DNA of 60,166 nt, from assembly GCA_001516055.1 (NCBI GenBank), contig LOEZ01000083.1:1-60166 (forward strand), read 5' to 3'. Each line of letters starts with the position of its first letter. Positions within the stretch are counted from its first letter, which is position 1. Both the position numbers and the translations under genes were made by a program. Shown piece after piece: positions 1 through 8,360 of the stretch. The notes below the pieces were generated by a model. The model was not told the origin of the DNA, did not search any database, and saw nothing but the letters and a program-made list of their open reading frames with translations. Source of the stretch: Gracilibacter sp. BRH_c7a. Its GTDB lineage: Bacteria > Bacillota > Desulfitobacteriia > Desulfitobacteriales > Syntrophobotulaceae.

Positions 1-1337
1 AGTTCAGCTAAGCTTGGACTGCAATTCATACCGCCTACTGCACCGTCGAAAATTATAAGCTTATCCGTTTTCGTTACTTTATAGGCATAAGCCATTGCCG
101 AATCTAAGTCGCCGGCAATCACCGCATGCTTCATATAGTCTAAATTTTGTGGGTCCCGGTCCATCAAGTCAGCTTGTTCCCTGCCTACAACAACAGTAGG
201 TACATGTTCAGAGAAGAAAGCACTGGGATATCCTCCCCAGGCGTAATTGTGTACAACCATTTTGATAGCCGGATTAACAGGAGGAACATTATCTATTAAT
301 GGCCGTCCCGATTTACCATAAAATGCTTCTGTATACCAGGTATAGGGAGGCAACGAAGCCTCTAAATCAAAGAGATCAACATTGGCACCTGTAAAGTTAG
401 CATAAATTACCCCTGCAGCAAAAACGTAAGGAACCGGGCACGGGAAATCCATCCCAACGATACATTCATCAATTTCTCCCATCAGCGTCATAATTTTTCC
501 GTAATAACGACAACCATCGACAGTGAGTTGCTCGTTAATAGCCAAAAGGTCATTATCTGCTACGATGGAAACTACCCCAACAGGAGACATATTCATGAAC
601 GTGGCAAATGCAAATTTGCTTTGGACGAAGTCGGAAGCAAATATTGAACGAGCTGTGAAATTAGCCCCCCGGGGACCAAGGTTTTGATGGTACGTCGATC
701 TTGTCTCAATACGCGCATAAGACATTCCGAAAGGTTTAACCGCACGGTCAACTTGACGGTGAAAATGCACCTCGCGTACATCGCTGTTATGAACATGCAC
801 AATCCAATCCGCATCATAGATAGCTGCAATTCCATAAAGGGTTCCAATTTCAGTTTCAATCGGTATCCCACGATCGACCGGAGCCACTCCTTTGGCTTTA
901 CCTTTAAATGCAATATCTAAACCAAAAGCCTTAATGTATTCTTCCGTCTCCCGGAAACGAAGTCCAACACCGGAGCGCAATCTGATATTATCGGTACCGG
1001 TTTTGGCTGCAATAACTTCACGGACAGTTTTTAACACTTCAGCATAGGGCTCGCCGCCTAATAAGGTGAATCCATGATGAGAAGAAAGCACATTAACGGA
1101 GTCTCCAGGTTTTATCATACTCATATCTACACCAGCTAAGGCTTTCTCAACGTTTTCGCGGATAGCACTAAGCCCATCTTCACTAGGATAAATGACATCA
1201 GGAGTATCCGGAAATAAATCACGAAGCATAACACTGGTCATTTCAGGATATTCAGATATCCTCTTTGTTACTAATTTAGGATCAACTCCATATTGAGAAA
1301 CCCTCGGTTTAATGGGAGCAATTATTTTATTCGCCAT
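1..1337 (-). CDS. Partial large protein of unknown function, possibly LarA/DUF2088-like fold
   Basis: This reading frame is open for 445 codons from ATG 1337 and runs off the left edge, so the C-terminus is missing. The start lies directly after the TAA of the ferredoxin gene, with GGAGGA inside that gene's end, so the two genes are one operon. The protein is not confidently recognised. Residues about 75-140 (KPGDSVNVLSSHHG, then a helix and IRLRSGVGLRFRETEEYI) loosely recall the N-terminal half of LarA/DUF2088 nickel-pincer racemase-type proteins. A His-rich stretch follows (DWIVHVHNSDVREVHFHRQV). No signal peptide or membrane segment is seen. Pairing with an Fe-S protein suggests a redox or metal-dependent enzyme, which is inference. 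The short frames at 593-920 are shadows of this gene. Confidence 0.6.
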   Translation of the reverse strand, partial: MANKIIAPIKPRVSQYGVDPKLVTKRISEYPEMTSVMLRDLFPDTPDVIYPSEDGLSAIRENVEKALAGVDMSMIKPGDSVNVLSSHHGFTLLGGEPYAEVLKTVREVIAAKTGTDNIRLRSGVGLRFRETEEYIKAFGLDIAFKGKAKGVAPVDRGIPIETEIGTLYGIAAIYDADWIVHVHNSDVREVHFHRQVDRAVKPFGMSYARIETRSTYHQNLGPRGANFTARSIFASDFVQSKFAFATFMNMSPVGVVSIVADNDLLAINEQLTVDGCRYYGKIMTLMGEIDECIVGMDFPCPVPYVFAAGVIYANFTGANVDLFDLEASLPPYTWYTEAFYGKSGRPLIDNVPPVNPAIKMVVHNYAWGGYPSAFFSEHVPTVVVGREQADLMDRDPQNLDYMKHAVIAGDLDSAMAYAYKVTKTDKLIIFDGAVGGMNCSPSLAE

Positions 1338-1955
1338 TTATTTTTCCTCCTTTCCTTTAGTTTTTGCTTCTGCAACCTGGTTAAGTAGTTTGATATCTTC
1401 TTCAAAGTAGAAACCTTTACTGGAATACTTCTTTTTTACTTCTTCTGGGATATCCCAAATTGTAGGGGTACGGCCATACCATTGGTACCCATCTGGACGT
1501 TCAGGCTCAATGCCTGCTGCTTCTAAAAGTCTCAAAACCGGTTGAATGCATTCCACTTTACAACCAGTTCGTATCCCGGTTTGCAAGGAAATCTCTTCTG
1601 GAGATTTTGCTCCTTTGAGAATAGCTGCAGCAACTTCTTCTGCTCTCGTAGTTGTACAATAACAAATAATTTGCTCAGGGTTTAACCGTGCTTTCGCACA
1701 CAAAGCTTTTAATTGTGTAGCGTCTACAGTTGTTGGGTCGACATAGATTGTGAACGGAACTTCCCTCTTGACCATTTTCATTGCATATTGTGGACATCGT
1801 TGTTCACAGTTTGCACAACCCCTGCACATTTCAGAATCCACGACAGCTTTTTTTTCAACAATCTTGATGGCTAACACAGGACAAATTTTTGCACAGGTTT
1901 GACAACCATTGCATTTCTCTGTGTCAACTTTGGCGAGTTGATTTACAACTCTCAT
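1338..1955 (-). CDS. Two [4Fe-4S] ferredoxin with BFD-like [2Fe-2S] domain
   Basis: This is a 205-residue electron-transfer protein. Two classical [4Fe-4S] motifs use Cys15/18/21/25 and Cys44/47/50/54. A short beta segment follows, then a BFD-like [2Fe-2S] domain with CYC at 98-100 and GCKVEC at 131-136. The tail is charged and ends in Lys/Glu repeats. It looks cytoplasmic, with no signal sequence. It is the first gene of an operon with the large protein that begins one base after its stop, so it is probably that protein's electron donor or acceptor (inference). Promoter control may come from the downstream-facing IclR gene, because a 20-bp box upstream of this gene recurs upstream of iclR. 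The cofactor motifs are clear; the substrate system is unknown. Confidence 0.85.
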   Translation of the reverse strand: MRVVNQLAKVDTEKCNGCQTCAKICPVLAIKIVEKKAVVDSEMCRGCANCEQRCPQYAMKMVKREVPFTIYVDPTTVDATQLKALCAKARLNPEQIICYCTTTRAEEVAAAILKGAKSPEEISLQTGIRTGCKVECIQPVLRLLEAAGIEPERPDGYQWYGRTPTIWDIPEEVKKKYSSKGFYFEEDIKLLNQVAEAKTKGKEEK

Positions 1956-2080
1956 AAAATCCCTCCTTAACCTTTTACTTCTTTCAAGACTTCATCTGTT
2001 TTTACAGAACAGACATTTAATTTTTCTTCTTTTTCCAACCCCCTCTTTATCAAAATCTATACATATCATACACATGTGCG

Positions 2081-2100
2081 ATAATGTCGTACGTCGTTTT
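2081..2100. promoter_or_regulatory. Candidate IclR operator, copy 1 (ferredoxin operon)
   Basis: The 20-mer ATAATGTCGTACGTCGTTTT matches the box at 2981-3000 at 16 of 20 positions. It is an imperfect dyad centred on CGTACG. It lies about 125 bp upstream of the ferredoxin start, inside the 216-bp gap between the ferredoxin and iclR genes. Binding by the adjacent IclR protein is inferred from the duplication and the position. Confidence 0.55.
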
Positions 2101-2171
2101 GGTAAACTAAAACAAAAAAATTCATTTTTGTATTGTATTAATATTGACTTAAATTTATAGTGACAAATTAT

Positions 2172-2951
2172 TTAGCTTAATGGACTGTAACCTATACGTT
2201 GAGATATTTTAAAGGCAGTTTCTTTAACAGGAACGATAAGATTTTGCATCTGTTCATCTGTCATTCGCATTGAAGGGCCTGCAATACTTATTGCCGCAAT
2301 CACTTTACTGTTGTTATCCATAATAGGAGCAGCAACACAGCGTAGTCCAATTTCAATCTCTTCATTATCAAAGCTATATCCTTCTCGTCGAATAATGCTT
2401 AATTCTTCATGAAGCCTTCGCGAATCCGTGATGGTGTTTGGAGAAAAGGGTTGGAGCCCCTTCGTACGAATTACTGTATCGATGTCTTGCTTCGACCGAA
2501 AAGCCAAAATTGCTTTTCCTACCCCTGTGCAATGCATCGGGGCACGATGTCCGACTTGAGAATACATACGAATCGTACTCGGACCCTCCGCTTTTTCAAT
2601 ATAGACAACTTCTCCACGGTCATGAACAACTAAATGGACCGTTTCTCTATAACGTTCAACAAGATCCTGCAGAAAAGGTAACGCTAAGCCCCGCAGATCA
2701 AAACCTTCTATTACCCGGTTTCCTAATTCAAATAGTTTAAGGCCTAGGCGATATTTACCCGTTGTTTGGTTTTGTTCAACACATCCCCAGTATTCAAGGG
2801 TTCTAAGCAAACCAAAAACAGTACTTTTATGCAATCCTAAACGATTTGCTATCTCTGTAACTCCAAGTTCTTTTTCTTTAAGGTTAAATACGTCTAGGAT
2901 TTTAAATGCACGATCAACAGATTGAATAATATTATCGTTATTCTCCAGCAT
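2172..2951 (-). CDS. IclR-family transcriptional regulator
   Basis: This 259-residue protein has normal length for the family. The N-terminal winged helix covers about residues 12-75, with the recognition region GLHKSTVFGLLRTLEYWG. The C-terminal ligand-binding (GAF-like) domain covers about 80-255 and contains HRAPMHCTGVGKAIL and the late GLRCVAAPI segment typical of IclR proteins. It sits upstream of the ferredoxin operon in the same direction. It has a 20-bp box 30 bp before its own start that recurs upstream of the ferredoxin gene, so it probably controls both. Its effector is unknown; in this family effectors are usually small aromatic or organic acids. Confidence 0.92.
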   Translation of the reverse strand: MLENNDNIIQSVDRAFKILDVFNLKEKELGVTEIANRLGLHKSTVFGLLRTLEYWGCVEQNQTTGKYRLGLKLFELGNRVIEGFDLRGLALPFLQDLVERYRETVHLVVHDRGEVVYIEKAEGPSTIRMYSQVGHRAPMHCTGVGKAILAFRSKQDIDTVIRTKGLQPFSPNTITDSRRLHEELSIIRREGYSFDNEEIEIGLRCVAAPIMDNNSKVIAAISIAGPSMRMTDEQMQNLIVPVKETAFKISQRIGYSPLS

Positions 2952-2980
2952 TAAATCTACCCTTTCTCGACTTCTGTTCT

Positions 2981-3000
2981 ATAATGTCAAACAGCGTTTT
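2981..3000. promoter_or_regulatory. Candidate IclR operator, copy 2 (iclR promoter)
   Basis: The 20-mer ATAATGTCAAACAGCGTTTT is the partner of the box at 2081-2100, in the same orientation on the plus strand. It is 30-49 bp upstream of the iclR start, an autoregulatory position. The whole gene-free stretch 2952-3293 (342 bp) holds this box, AT-rich promoter-like DNA to about 3075, an unexplained GC-richer patch at about 3095-3165, and the terminator of the ParM operon. Confidence 0.55.
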
Positions 3001-3171
3001 TGTTTTTTAGATAATATAATTTATTCGGCATAACTTTATGTATTCCTGCCTATGCAAAAATTTTTTATTAAAACGTTTGATCTTACTTCTTTCAAATGGA
3101 ACTGCGCGCTCCTACTCGGCTTCAGTTGCTACCCTACTAGTAAACTCATCACGTCTGACGCACAATAAGAA

Positions 3172-3198
3172 AAACGCCTAGATAGAAATCTGGCGTTT
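3172..3198 (-). terminator. Rho-independent terminator of the ParM-like operon
   Basis: AAACGCC at 3172-3178 pairs with GGCGTTT at 3192-3198, and the inner arms AGAT/ATCT extend the stem. Read on the minus strand, the 3' arm is followed by TTCTT. It lies about 95 bp past the stop of the 144-residue gene. Confidence 0.7.
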
Positions 3199-3293
3199 GT
3201 TGCGACATATCTTTTGAGCTATTTTACTACTCAATTTAAATAACAGTGTATTAGCATCAGACAAGTCCCTGTCCTGCAGTTTATCCCTGTGGG

Positions 3294-3728
3294 TTATTCG
3301 TCTTCATCGTCCTCAGTCATCCTGTTCTTGATAAATTCAATAACCATTTCATCATCTTCTTCACCAATAACGTTGTTAAGAAGAAAATCCAAACCTGGTA
3401 TAGTACTGTCATCTCTACGTTCAGGGGATAGAAATAATTCATCAAATTGAAGCTGATCATCTTCTTCGTCTACCTCTTGAGTAGCTGCAGCTTGATAACT
3501 GAATTGCTGAACATTGACGGGTGTATCGAATTTTTTATTTTCTGTACTCTGAATATTATTGATCCTTGTATTATTAGAACTTCTGGGAACATTACTAATA
3601 AGAGCTCTCTTTAAAGCACTTTTAACAAAAGCAGTCCGCTCTTCGGGAGATATCTGAGTAAGAACTTTCCATAATTCAAAGTCTTCGTTTTCAGAGATGT
3701 AAAGAATCAAATGACCTGAAGTTTTCAT
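3294..3728 (-). CDS. Small acidic partner protein of the ParM-like actin
   Basis: This 144-residue protein is not recognised by family. The N-terminal 60 residues look folded (HLILYISENEDFELWKVLTQ, then helix EERTAFVKSALKRALIS). A low-complexity middle rich in Asn/Thr/Gln follows, and the tail is very acidic with runs of Glu/Asp up to the final TEDDEDE. Its ATG overlaps the stop of the parM-like gene by 4 bp (ATGA), which implies translational coupling. Plasmid parM/stbA genes are followed by a small DNA-binding or adaptor protein (ParR/StbB), and this gene sits in that place. The N-terminus (LILYISENEDFELW) could be such an adaptor fold, but this is inference. An adaptor role fits better than an enzyme role. 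Confidence 0.75.
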   Translation of the reverse strand: MKTSGHLILYISENEDFELWKVLTQISPEERTAFVKSALKRALISNVPRSSNNTRINNIQSTENKKFDTPVNVQQFSYQAAATQEVDEEDDQLQFDELFLSPERRDDSTIPGLDFLLNNVIGEEDDEMVIEFIKNRMTEDDEDE

Positions 3729-4834
3729 TGATCAACATTTACTTTCCTAGTTAAATTATTGACAAGATTAGCCGCCATAATTCTAAATCCTGATGCATTT
3801 CCGAATTGAGGATCATCTATAATAACCTTGTTATCAAGGCTAAGATACTCAAATACCATCTCTCCAACTTTTCCTGCTACTAAAATGGTATGAATCCTAC
3901 CAGACATAGGCTTTAAAGTTTTCATAACTTCTCGGGAAATATCAGCAGCTAATTGAGCAAGCATTTTCTTCATAACTGGATTAAGATCAATAGCCCCATT
4001 GTTCCAAGGATATAAACCTTTATTAACCCTGAAAATTTTATCCAACTCTTTGTCGTCGGTCTCAATCGGGCTGGCATGATTGGATGTCATCTCTTTTAGC
4101 CTTTCCGCAACACCCATATATGCCCATTGTAAACCTTTTTCAATACTAAAAGAGTTAGGTGGATCAAGCATTATGCCATCATAAAAAGCTGCTACGTCTG
4201 TTGTCCTAAATCCTGGATCGATAACTACTACATACCCTCCCAGAAGTTTAGGATTGGTCGGAGCTCCACCTTCAGTTATTGTTTCTTTTATATACACACC
4301 ATAGCTTTGGGGTAGAACTCTTGATCTGAGTATGTTCATGCTCCGGGTCTGTCCTTTAAAAGGTCCGGAAAGAAATGTAACTGAGAAAGAACCTTTAAGC
4401 TCTGCCTCATATTTATCTTTGAGTGAGGCGTAAAATTTAACAGGCACCCCAGTTCCGAGATAGATATTCGTTTTAGGATAAGGTTGAGCAAGTGCAAGTC
4501 CAACAATCAATAAAGACATAGCTTCTTCATCAGTCGATTTATCCTCGTCCCAACAATAGTGGGCTTCTTTTGGATTTAAACTTTCAGCAAGACTCCCCAT
4601 GAAATAATGTCTTTCTACTCCACTAGAATTGTTTTTAACTATAACATCGAGAGATGCAACCTGCTTATCAAGATCAGATCCCTGTTCCAATTCGTGTCTT
4701 CCTAAGGTGGAGAAAACTCTTTCATTACCATTACATATTACTGCAGGAAATAGAATCTTTGTATCTCCAATATCAAGCTTGATAGCACCGAAACCAGGAT
4801 CGGCACCGGCAACAAGAATATCGTTTTCGAACAC
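3725..4834 (-). CDS. ParM/StbA-like actin-family ATPase
   Basis: This 369-residue protein has the actin-fold nucleotide-binding motifs. The first phosphate loop is AGADPGFGAIKLDIG (Asp12), the second is VVVIDPGFRTTDVAAF (Asp206), and the adenosine motif is ILVAGKVGE near 318-324. The start is GTG 4834, set by AGGAGG seven bases upstream; an ATG in the same leader is out of frame. Relatives push plasmid copies apart by forming filaments. Here the gene sits among housekeeping genes with no plasmid replication gene in view, so it is either a chromosomal cytoskeletal protein or a remnant of an integrated element. It is translationally coupled to the acidic partner gene. Confidence 0.85.
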   Translation of the reverse strand: MFENDILVAGADPGFGAIKLDIGDTKILFPAVICNGNERVFSTLGRHELEQGSDLDKQVASLDVIVKNNSSGVERHYFMGSLAESLNPKEAHYCWDEDKSTDEEAMSLLIVGLALAQPYPKTNIYLGTGVPVKFYASLKDKYEAELKGSFSVTFLSGPFKGQTRSMNILRSRVLPQSYGVYIKETITEGGAPTNPKLLGGYVVVIDPGFRTTDVAAFYDGIMLDPPNSFSIEKGLQWAYMGVAERLKEMTSNHASPIETDDKELDKIFRVNKGLYPWNNGAIDLNPVMKKMLAQLAADISREVMKTLKPMSGRIHTILVAGKVGEMVFEYLSLDNKVIIDDPQFGNASGFRIMAANLVNNLTRKVNVDQ

Positions 4835-5018
4835 GCATTTTCCTCCTTATTCCACAAAAAATTTTATATTAATAAATAATTCTCTTATTTAAACCATTGT
4901 ATACCATAATATTGTTCTTGGGAAGATTCTTAGCTCTTCTTGTTCTTTAATTTAAAGAATAATCTACAAGCTCAAGGAAAAAATAAGCAGAGTATTACTT
5001 GAAAAAGGGGTTGTTTGA

Positions 5019-5693
5019 TTGCTAGTTGGTATTATCCGTACTATTTTTCTATATCTCATAATTGTTCTAGTGCTTCGGTTGATGGGGAAAAGACAGATAG
5101 GCCAGCTTCAACCATTTGAACTTGTTATCATTCTGATGATTTCTGAATTAGCAGCTATACCCACTCAAGATTTAGGAGTTCCATTGATTGAAGGTTTATT
5201 CCCTGTAATGGTGCTTCTTTTATTAGGATTAACAATCTCACAGATGTCTTTGAAAAGTGAGAAAGCTCGAGCGATAATCTGTGGTACGCCAACAATCCTT
5301 ATAAATAAAGGGGTGATCCTTGAAGATGAACTTCGCAAACTCCGTTACAATCTAAGTGACTTACTCGAACAGCTCCGTGTAAAGGATATTCCCAATATCA
5401 GTGATGTTGAGTATGCTATCTTGGAAACAAACGGTCAACTAAGCGTAATCCCAAAAGCGAGCAAGCGTCCGGTTAATCCGGAAGACTTAAATATCAGCCC
5501 ACCCTACGAAGGATTACCAATAACATTAATTATGGATGGTATTCTGCAGCAACATAATTTGGAAAAAGCTAGTGTTAATTATGCCTGGCTGGAAAATGAG
5601 CTTAACAAAGCCAATATTGATGATTTAACCCAAGTGCTGATAGCCAGTGTAGATGCTCAAGGGATACTTTTCCTTCAGCGAAAGATACAATAG
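5019..5693 (+). CDS. DUF421/YetF-like membrane protein
   Basis: This 224-residue protein matches the DUF421 (YetF/YdfR/YrbG) family. It has three N-terminal membrane helices over about residues 5-80, with the signature RLMGKRQIGQLQPFELVIILMIS. A cytoplasmic domain with two related halves covers about 85-220. The start is TTG 5019, preceded by an AAAGGGG-type site. The gene opens a plus-strand cluster with DUF4363 and BrkB proteins and is divergent from the parM-like gene across 184 bp. In Bacillus such proteins are linked to the cell envelope and spores, but the biochemical role is not established. Confidence 0.88.
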   Translation: MLVGIIRTIFLYLIIVLVLRLMGKRQIGQLQPFELVIILMISELAAIPTQDLGVPLIEGLFPVMVLLLLGLTISQMSLKSEKARAIICGTPTILINKGVILEDELRKLRYNLSDLLEQLRVKDIPNISDVEYAILETNGQLSVIPKASKRPVNPEDLNISPPYEGLPITLIMDGILQQHNLEKASVNYAWLENELNKANIDDLTQVLIASVDAQGILFLQRKIQ

Positions 5694-5710
5694 GCGGAGG
5701 TGGACTTTCT

Positions 5711-6091
5711 TTGCGTCCTGTAATAGTTATAATCCTTGGTTTTTCTATCCTTATTGCCGTATCTATTACAACTTCTCATTATATTAATAATGCCTCAGAG
5801 GTTCTTCAAGTCGAGCTTATGGCAACTGAAGAGCTTATTCTTTCAGAACAGTGGGAGCAAGCCCTCCTGAGAATTGAAGAGATGCAAAAAAAGTGGCCGG
5901 AATATCATGATTGGTGGGCAGTTTTTTTAAACCATTCAATTTTAAACACAATTGAGATATCTTTAAGTAAGCTTCAACAATTTACTATAGCTGAAGACCA
6001 AGCTCTGTCTTTAGCAGAGCTTCATTCTTTATTATCACATTTTAGGGGTATTTCTGATTCAGCCTTAGTAAAACTATACAATATCTTTTAG
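5711..6091 (+). CDS. DUF4363 family protein
   Basis: This 126-residue protein has one N-terminal membrane segment (RPVIVIILGFSILIAVSI), followed by an extracytoplasmic helical domain with the family's Trp-rich centre (KKWPEYHDWWAVFLNH). It starts at TTG 5711 after GGAGGTGG and follows the DUF421 gene by 17 bp. Together with DUF421 it forms a recurrent Firmicute pair. Its function is unknown. About 90 bp of AT-rich DNA separates it from the BrkB gene. Confidence 0.82.
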   Translation: MRPVIVIILGFSILIAVSITTSHYINNASEVLQVELMATEELILSEQWEQALLRIEEMQKKWPEYHDWWAVFLNHSILNTIEISLSKLQQFTIAEDQALSLAELHSLLSHFRGISDSALVKLYNIF

Positions 6092-6184
6092 AAAATTTTT
6101 CATAAATCTAGTATAATAAAATTTATTTAATTCAAATAGTATTACGGCATTTTTTAGCGAATCAATTTCTAGGAGTGAGCTATA

Positions 6185-7006
6185 CTGGCACTACGTCGAT
6201 TTATTCATAGATTCTGGGAAATTATCACTAAAAATGAACTAATGGCAGTTGGAGGACAAGTTGCATACTATATAATCTTGTCCTTTTTTCCTTTGCTTAT
6301 CTTCCTCTTAACTCTAGCTGCCTATTTCAATCTTACTATTCATCAATTGTTTAAAGACCTACCCTATCTTATTCCTGCCCAGAGTTATTCTATAATCGAT
6401 AAAGTGTTAACAGAAGTTTTAAGCTCTCGTAGCCCTACTTTACTATCTCTTTCGATGTTCGGTGCTTTTTGGGCTTCTCTAAATGGCATAAATGCATTAA
6501 TGAGAGGGATAGGTAAGGCCTATCAAATTAAAGAGACTCGTTCGTTCATTCGGTTTAAACTAACGGCTATCTTGTTTTTAATTATTCTGTTCCTGGCAAT
6601 GATACTTTCTTTTACAATCTTAGTATTTGGAGAAAAATTAGGCAATTTGCTCTTTCAGTTTTTCGAAGCAGGCAGTCTGTTTCCATACATATGGCAGAAA
6701 CTTCGCCTCTTGATACAGTTTTGTTTTTTGGTATTAACCTTTTTAATACTTAACCAAATGGCTACCCGGGCTAAATATTCCACCTGGCTGATGTTTCCAG
6801 GTTCATTGATAGCTGCCACGGGTTGGGTTGTAATCTCTTTAGCCTTTTCTTTTTATGTCAGGCATTTCAATAATTATTCTGTTACCTATGGCAGTATCGG
6901 GGGAATAATAATTCTCATCCTTTGGATTTACTGGAGCAGCGCAATATTTCTACTTAGTTGTGCCTTCAATGCAGTTCTAATAGAGAACAAGAAAAAAAGG
7001 CGATAG
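6185..7006 (+). CDS. YihY/BrkB-family membrane protein, probable CTG start
   Basis: This is a six-helix YihY/BrkB-family inner-membrane protein. Helices cover most of the chain, and the family core GGQVAYYIILSFFPLLIFLL comes early. The first in-frame ATG is 6242, but it lacks a ribosome site and would begin the protein inside the conserved N-terminal helix. The frame stays open to 6179, and AGGAGTGAG at 6171-6179 lies nine bases before CTG 6185. Starting there adds 19 residues (LALRRFIHRFWEIITKNEL), which match the usual basic pre-helix of the family. The protein is then 273 residues. Older names call it ribonuclease BN or virulence factor; a transport role is often assumed but unproven. Confidence 0.8.
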   Translation: MALRRFIHRFWEIITKNELMAVGGQVAYYIILSFFPLLIFLLTLAAYFNLTIHQLFKDLPYLIPAQSYSIIDKVLTEVLSSRSPTLLSLSMFGAFWASLNGINALMRGIGKAYQIKETRSFIRFKLTAILFLIILFLAMILSFTILVFGEKLGNLLFQFFEAGSLFPYIWQKLRLLIQFCFLVLTFLILNQMATRAKYSTWLMFPGSLIAATGWVVISLAFSFYVRHFNNYSVTYGSIGGIIILILWIYWSSAIFLLSCAFNAVLIENKKKRR

Positions 7007-7036
7007 CTATTAGCTATCGCCCAGTTTCTTTTAAAT
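6999..7036 (+). terminator. Terminator of the DUF421-DUF4363-BrkB cluster
   Basis: GGCGATAGCTA at 6999-7009 pairs with TAGCTATCGCC at 7011-7021, followed by a T-rich tail. The 5' arm contains the stop codon of the BrkB gene (7004-7006). The tail is only moderately T-rich. Confidence 0.6.
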
Positions 7037-7076
7037 TTGTTATAACAGCTCTCACCATAAGGAGCGATAAACATTA

Positions 7077-8330
7077 TTAAATAACATCAAAATCTAAAGT
7101 AGCAAAATAGTCATCTATTGTTTCTGCCCTGCGGATTACCTGTATACTGCCATCAGACTTTAAAAGGAGTTCTGCAGGTCTTAATTTGCCATTATAATTA
7201 AAGCCCATAGCATGTCCATGTGCACCGGTATCATGAATAACAATTAGATCTCCAATATCTATTTTGGGGAGCATCCTATCAATAGCAAATTTATCGTTAT
7301 TCTCGCAGAGACTGCCTGTCACATCATACTTAAAGTCAGCAGGCATATTTTCTTTGCCTACCACAGTAATATGGTGATAAGCACCATAAAGACCAGGTCT
7401 CATTAAGTCTGCCATACAAGAATCTAAGCCGACATAATTCTTATAGATTTCTTTCTTATGCAGTACTCTTGATACCAAGTATCCATAAGGACCCGTAATC
7501 ACCCTCCCGCATTCTAAGGCAATCTTCAAAGGATCAAGACCATTAGGAACTATGATTTCTTCGTATACTTTTTTGATCTCTGCCCCTATGTATTCCAGAT
7601 CGACCGGTTCTTGATCGGGACGATAAGGAATACCTATCCCGCCACCTAGGTTTACGATTTCAATCCTGATACCCAGAGTCTTTTTCAATTCTACAATAAG
7701 TTCGAACATCATTCTGGCAGTTTCCACAAAATAGTTGGGATCAAGTTCATTTGATATCACCATGGTGTGAATCCCAAATCTTTTGGCACCTAGTTCCTGA
7801 ACCTTAGGGTAAGCTTCAAATAATTGTTCCTTTGTTACACCATATTTAGCTTCTTCAGGGTTACCAATTATGGAATTACCACCTTGACGCATTGGGCCTG
7901 GATTATATCTAAAAGAAATAAATTCTGGAATCCCTGCTACTTTATCGAGAAATTCAATGTGACTGCTATCATCAAGATTTATTATTACTTCTAATTCTTT
8001 TGCTTTAACATATTCGCTACTGGGAGTATCGTTAGAAGTGAAGACGATATCTTCCCCTTTAAGTCCTACCCTTTCCGCTAACATTAGCTCAGGCAGTGAA
8101 CTGCAGTCGGCACCTACTCCTTCTTGAGCAAGAAATTTCATAATATGTGGATTAGGGGTTGCTTTAACAGCAAAATATTCTTGAAAATCAGGAGCCCAGG
8201 CAAAAGCAGACTGAAGTCTGCGAACATTATCTCTGATCGCCTTTTCATCATAGATATGAAAAGGTGTGCCATATTTTTGGGCAATTGCTTCAATCTGTTC
8301 GTTAGAAAATGGTAGTGTTTTTTGTGTCAC
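7077..8330 (-). CDS. lysA: Diaminopimelate decarboxylase-like PLP enzyme
   Basis: This is a group III PLP decarboxylase that converts meso-diaminopimelate to lysine, the last step of lysine synthesis. The start is GTG 8330, set by AAGGAGG, and gives 417 residues; a longer frame to 8402 would run through the leader terminator. Lys56 in EYFAVKATPNP is the Schiff-base lysine, and VNLGGGIGIPY binds the phosphate. Two motifs differ from the common form: ECGR replaces EPGR, and CENND replaces the usual CES-D motif. A divergent decarboxylase is therefore possible, but the lysine riboswitch in the leader supports the lysine assignment. It is transcribed alone. Confidence 0.85.
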   Translation of the reverse strand: MTQKTLPFSNEQIEAIAQKYGTPFHIYDEKAIRDNVRRLQSAFAWAPDFQEYFAVKATPNPHIMKFLAQEGVGADCSSLPELMLAERVGLKGEDIVFTSNDTPSSEYVKAKELEVIINLDDSSHIEFLDKVAGIPEFISFRYNPGPMRQGGNSIIGNPEEAKYGVTKEQLFEAYPKVQELGAKRFGIHTMVISNELDPNYFVETARMMFELIVELKKTLGIRIEIVNLGGGIGIPYRPDQEPVDLEYIGAEIKKVYEEIIVPNGLDPLKIALECGRVITGPYGYLVSRVLHKKEIYKNYVGLDSCMADLMRPGLYGAYHHITVVGKENMPADFKYDVTGSLCENNDKFAIDRMLPKIDIGDLIVIHDTGAHGHAMGFNYNGKLRPAELLLKSDGSIQVIRRAETIDDYFATLDFDVI

Positions 8331-8360
8331 TATAAAATCCTCCTTGTGATTGTTATTTAA

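Noticed and set aside
593-920. Two open frames on both strands (106 and 78 codons)
   Set aside because: They lie inside the 445-codon frame that leaves the left edge. They lack ribosome sites and recognisable domains.
3725-4834. Integrated plasmid
   Set aside because: Only the ParM-like pair is present. No replication, mobilisation or toxin-antitoxin genes are visible.
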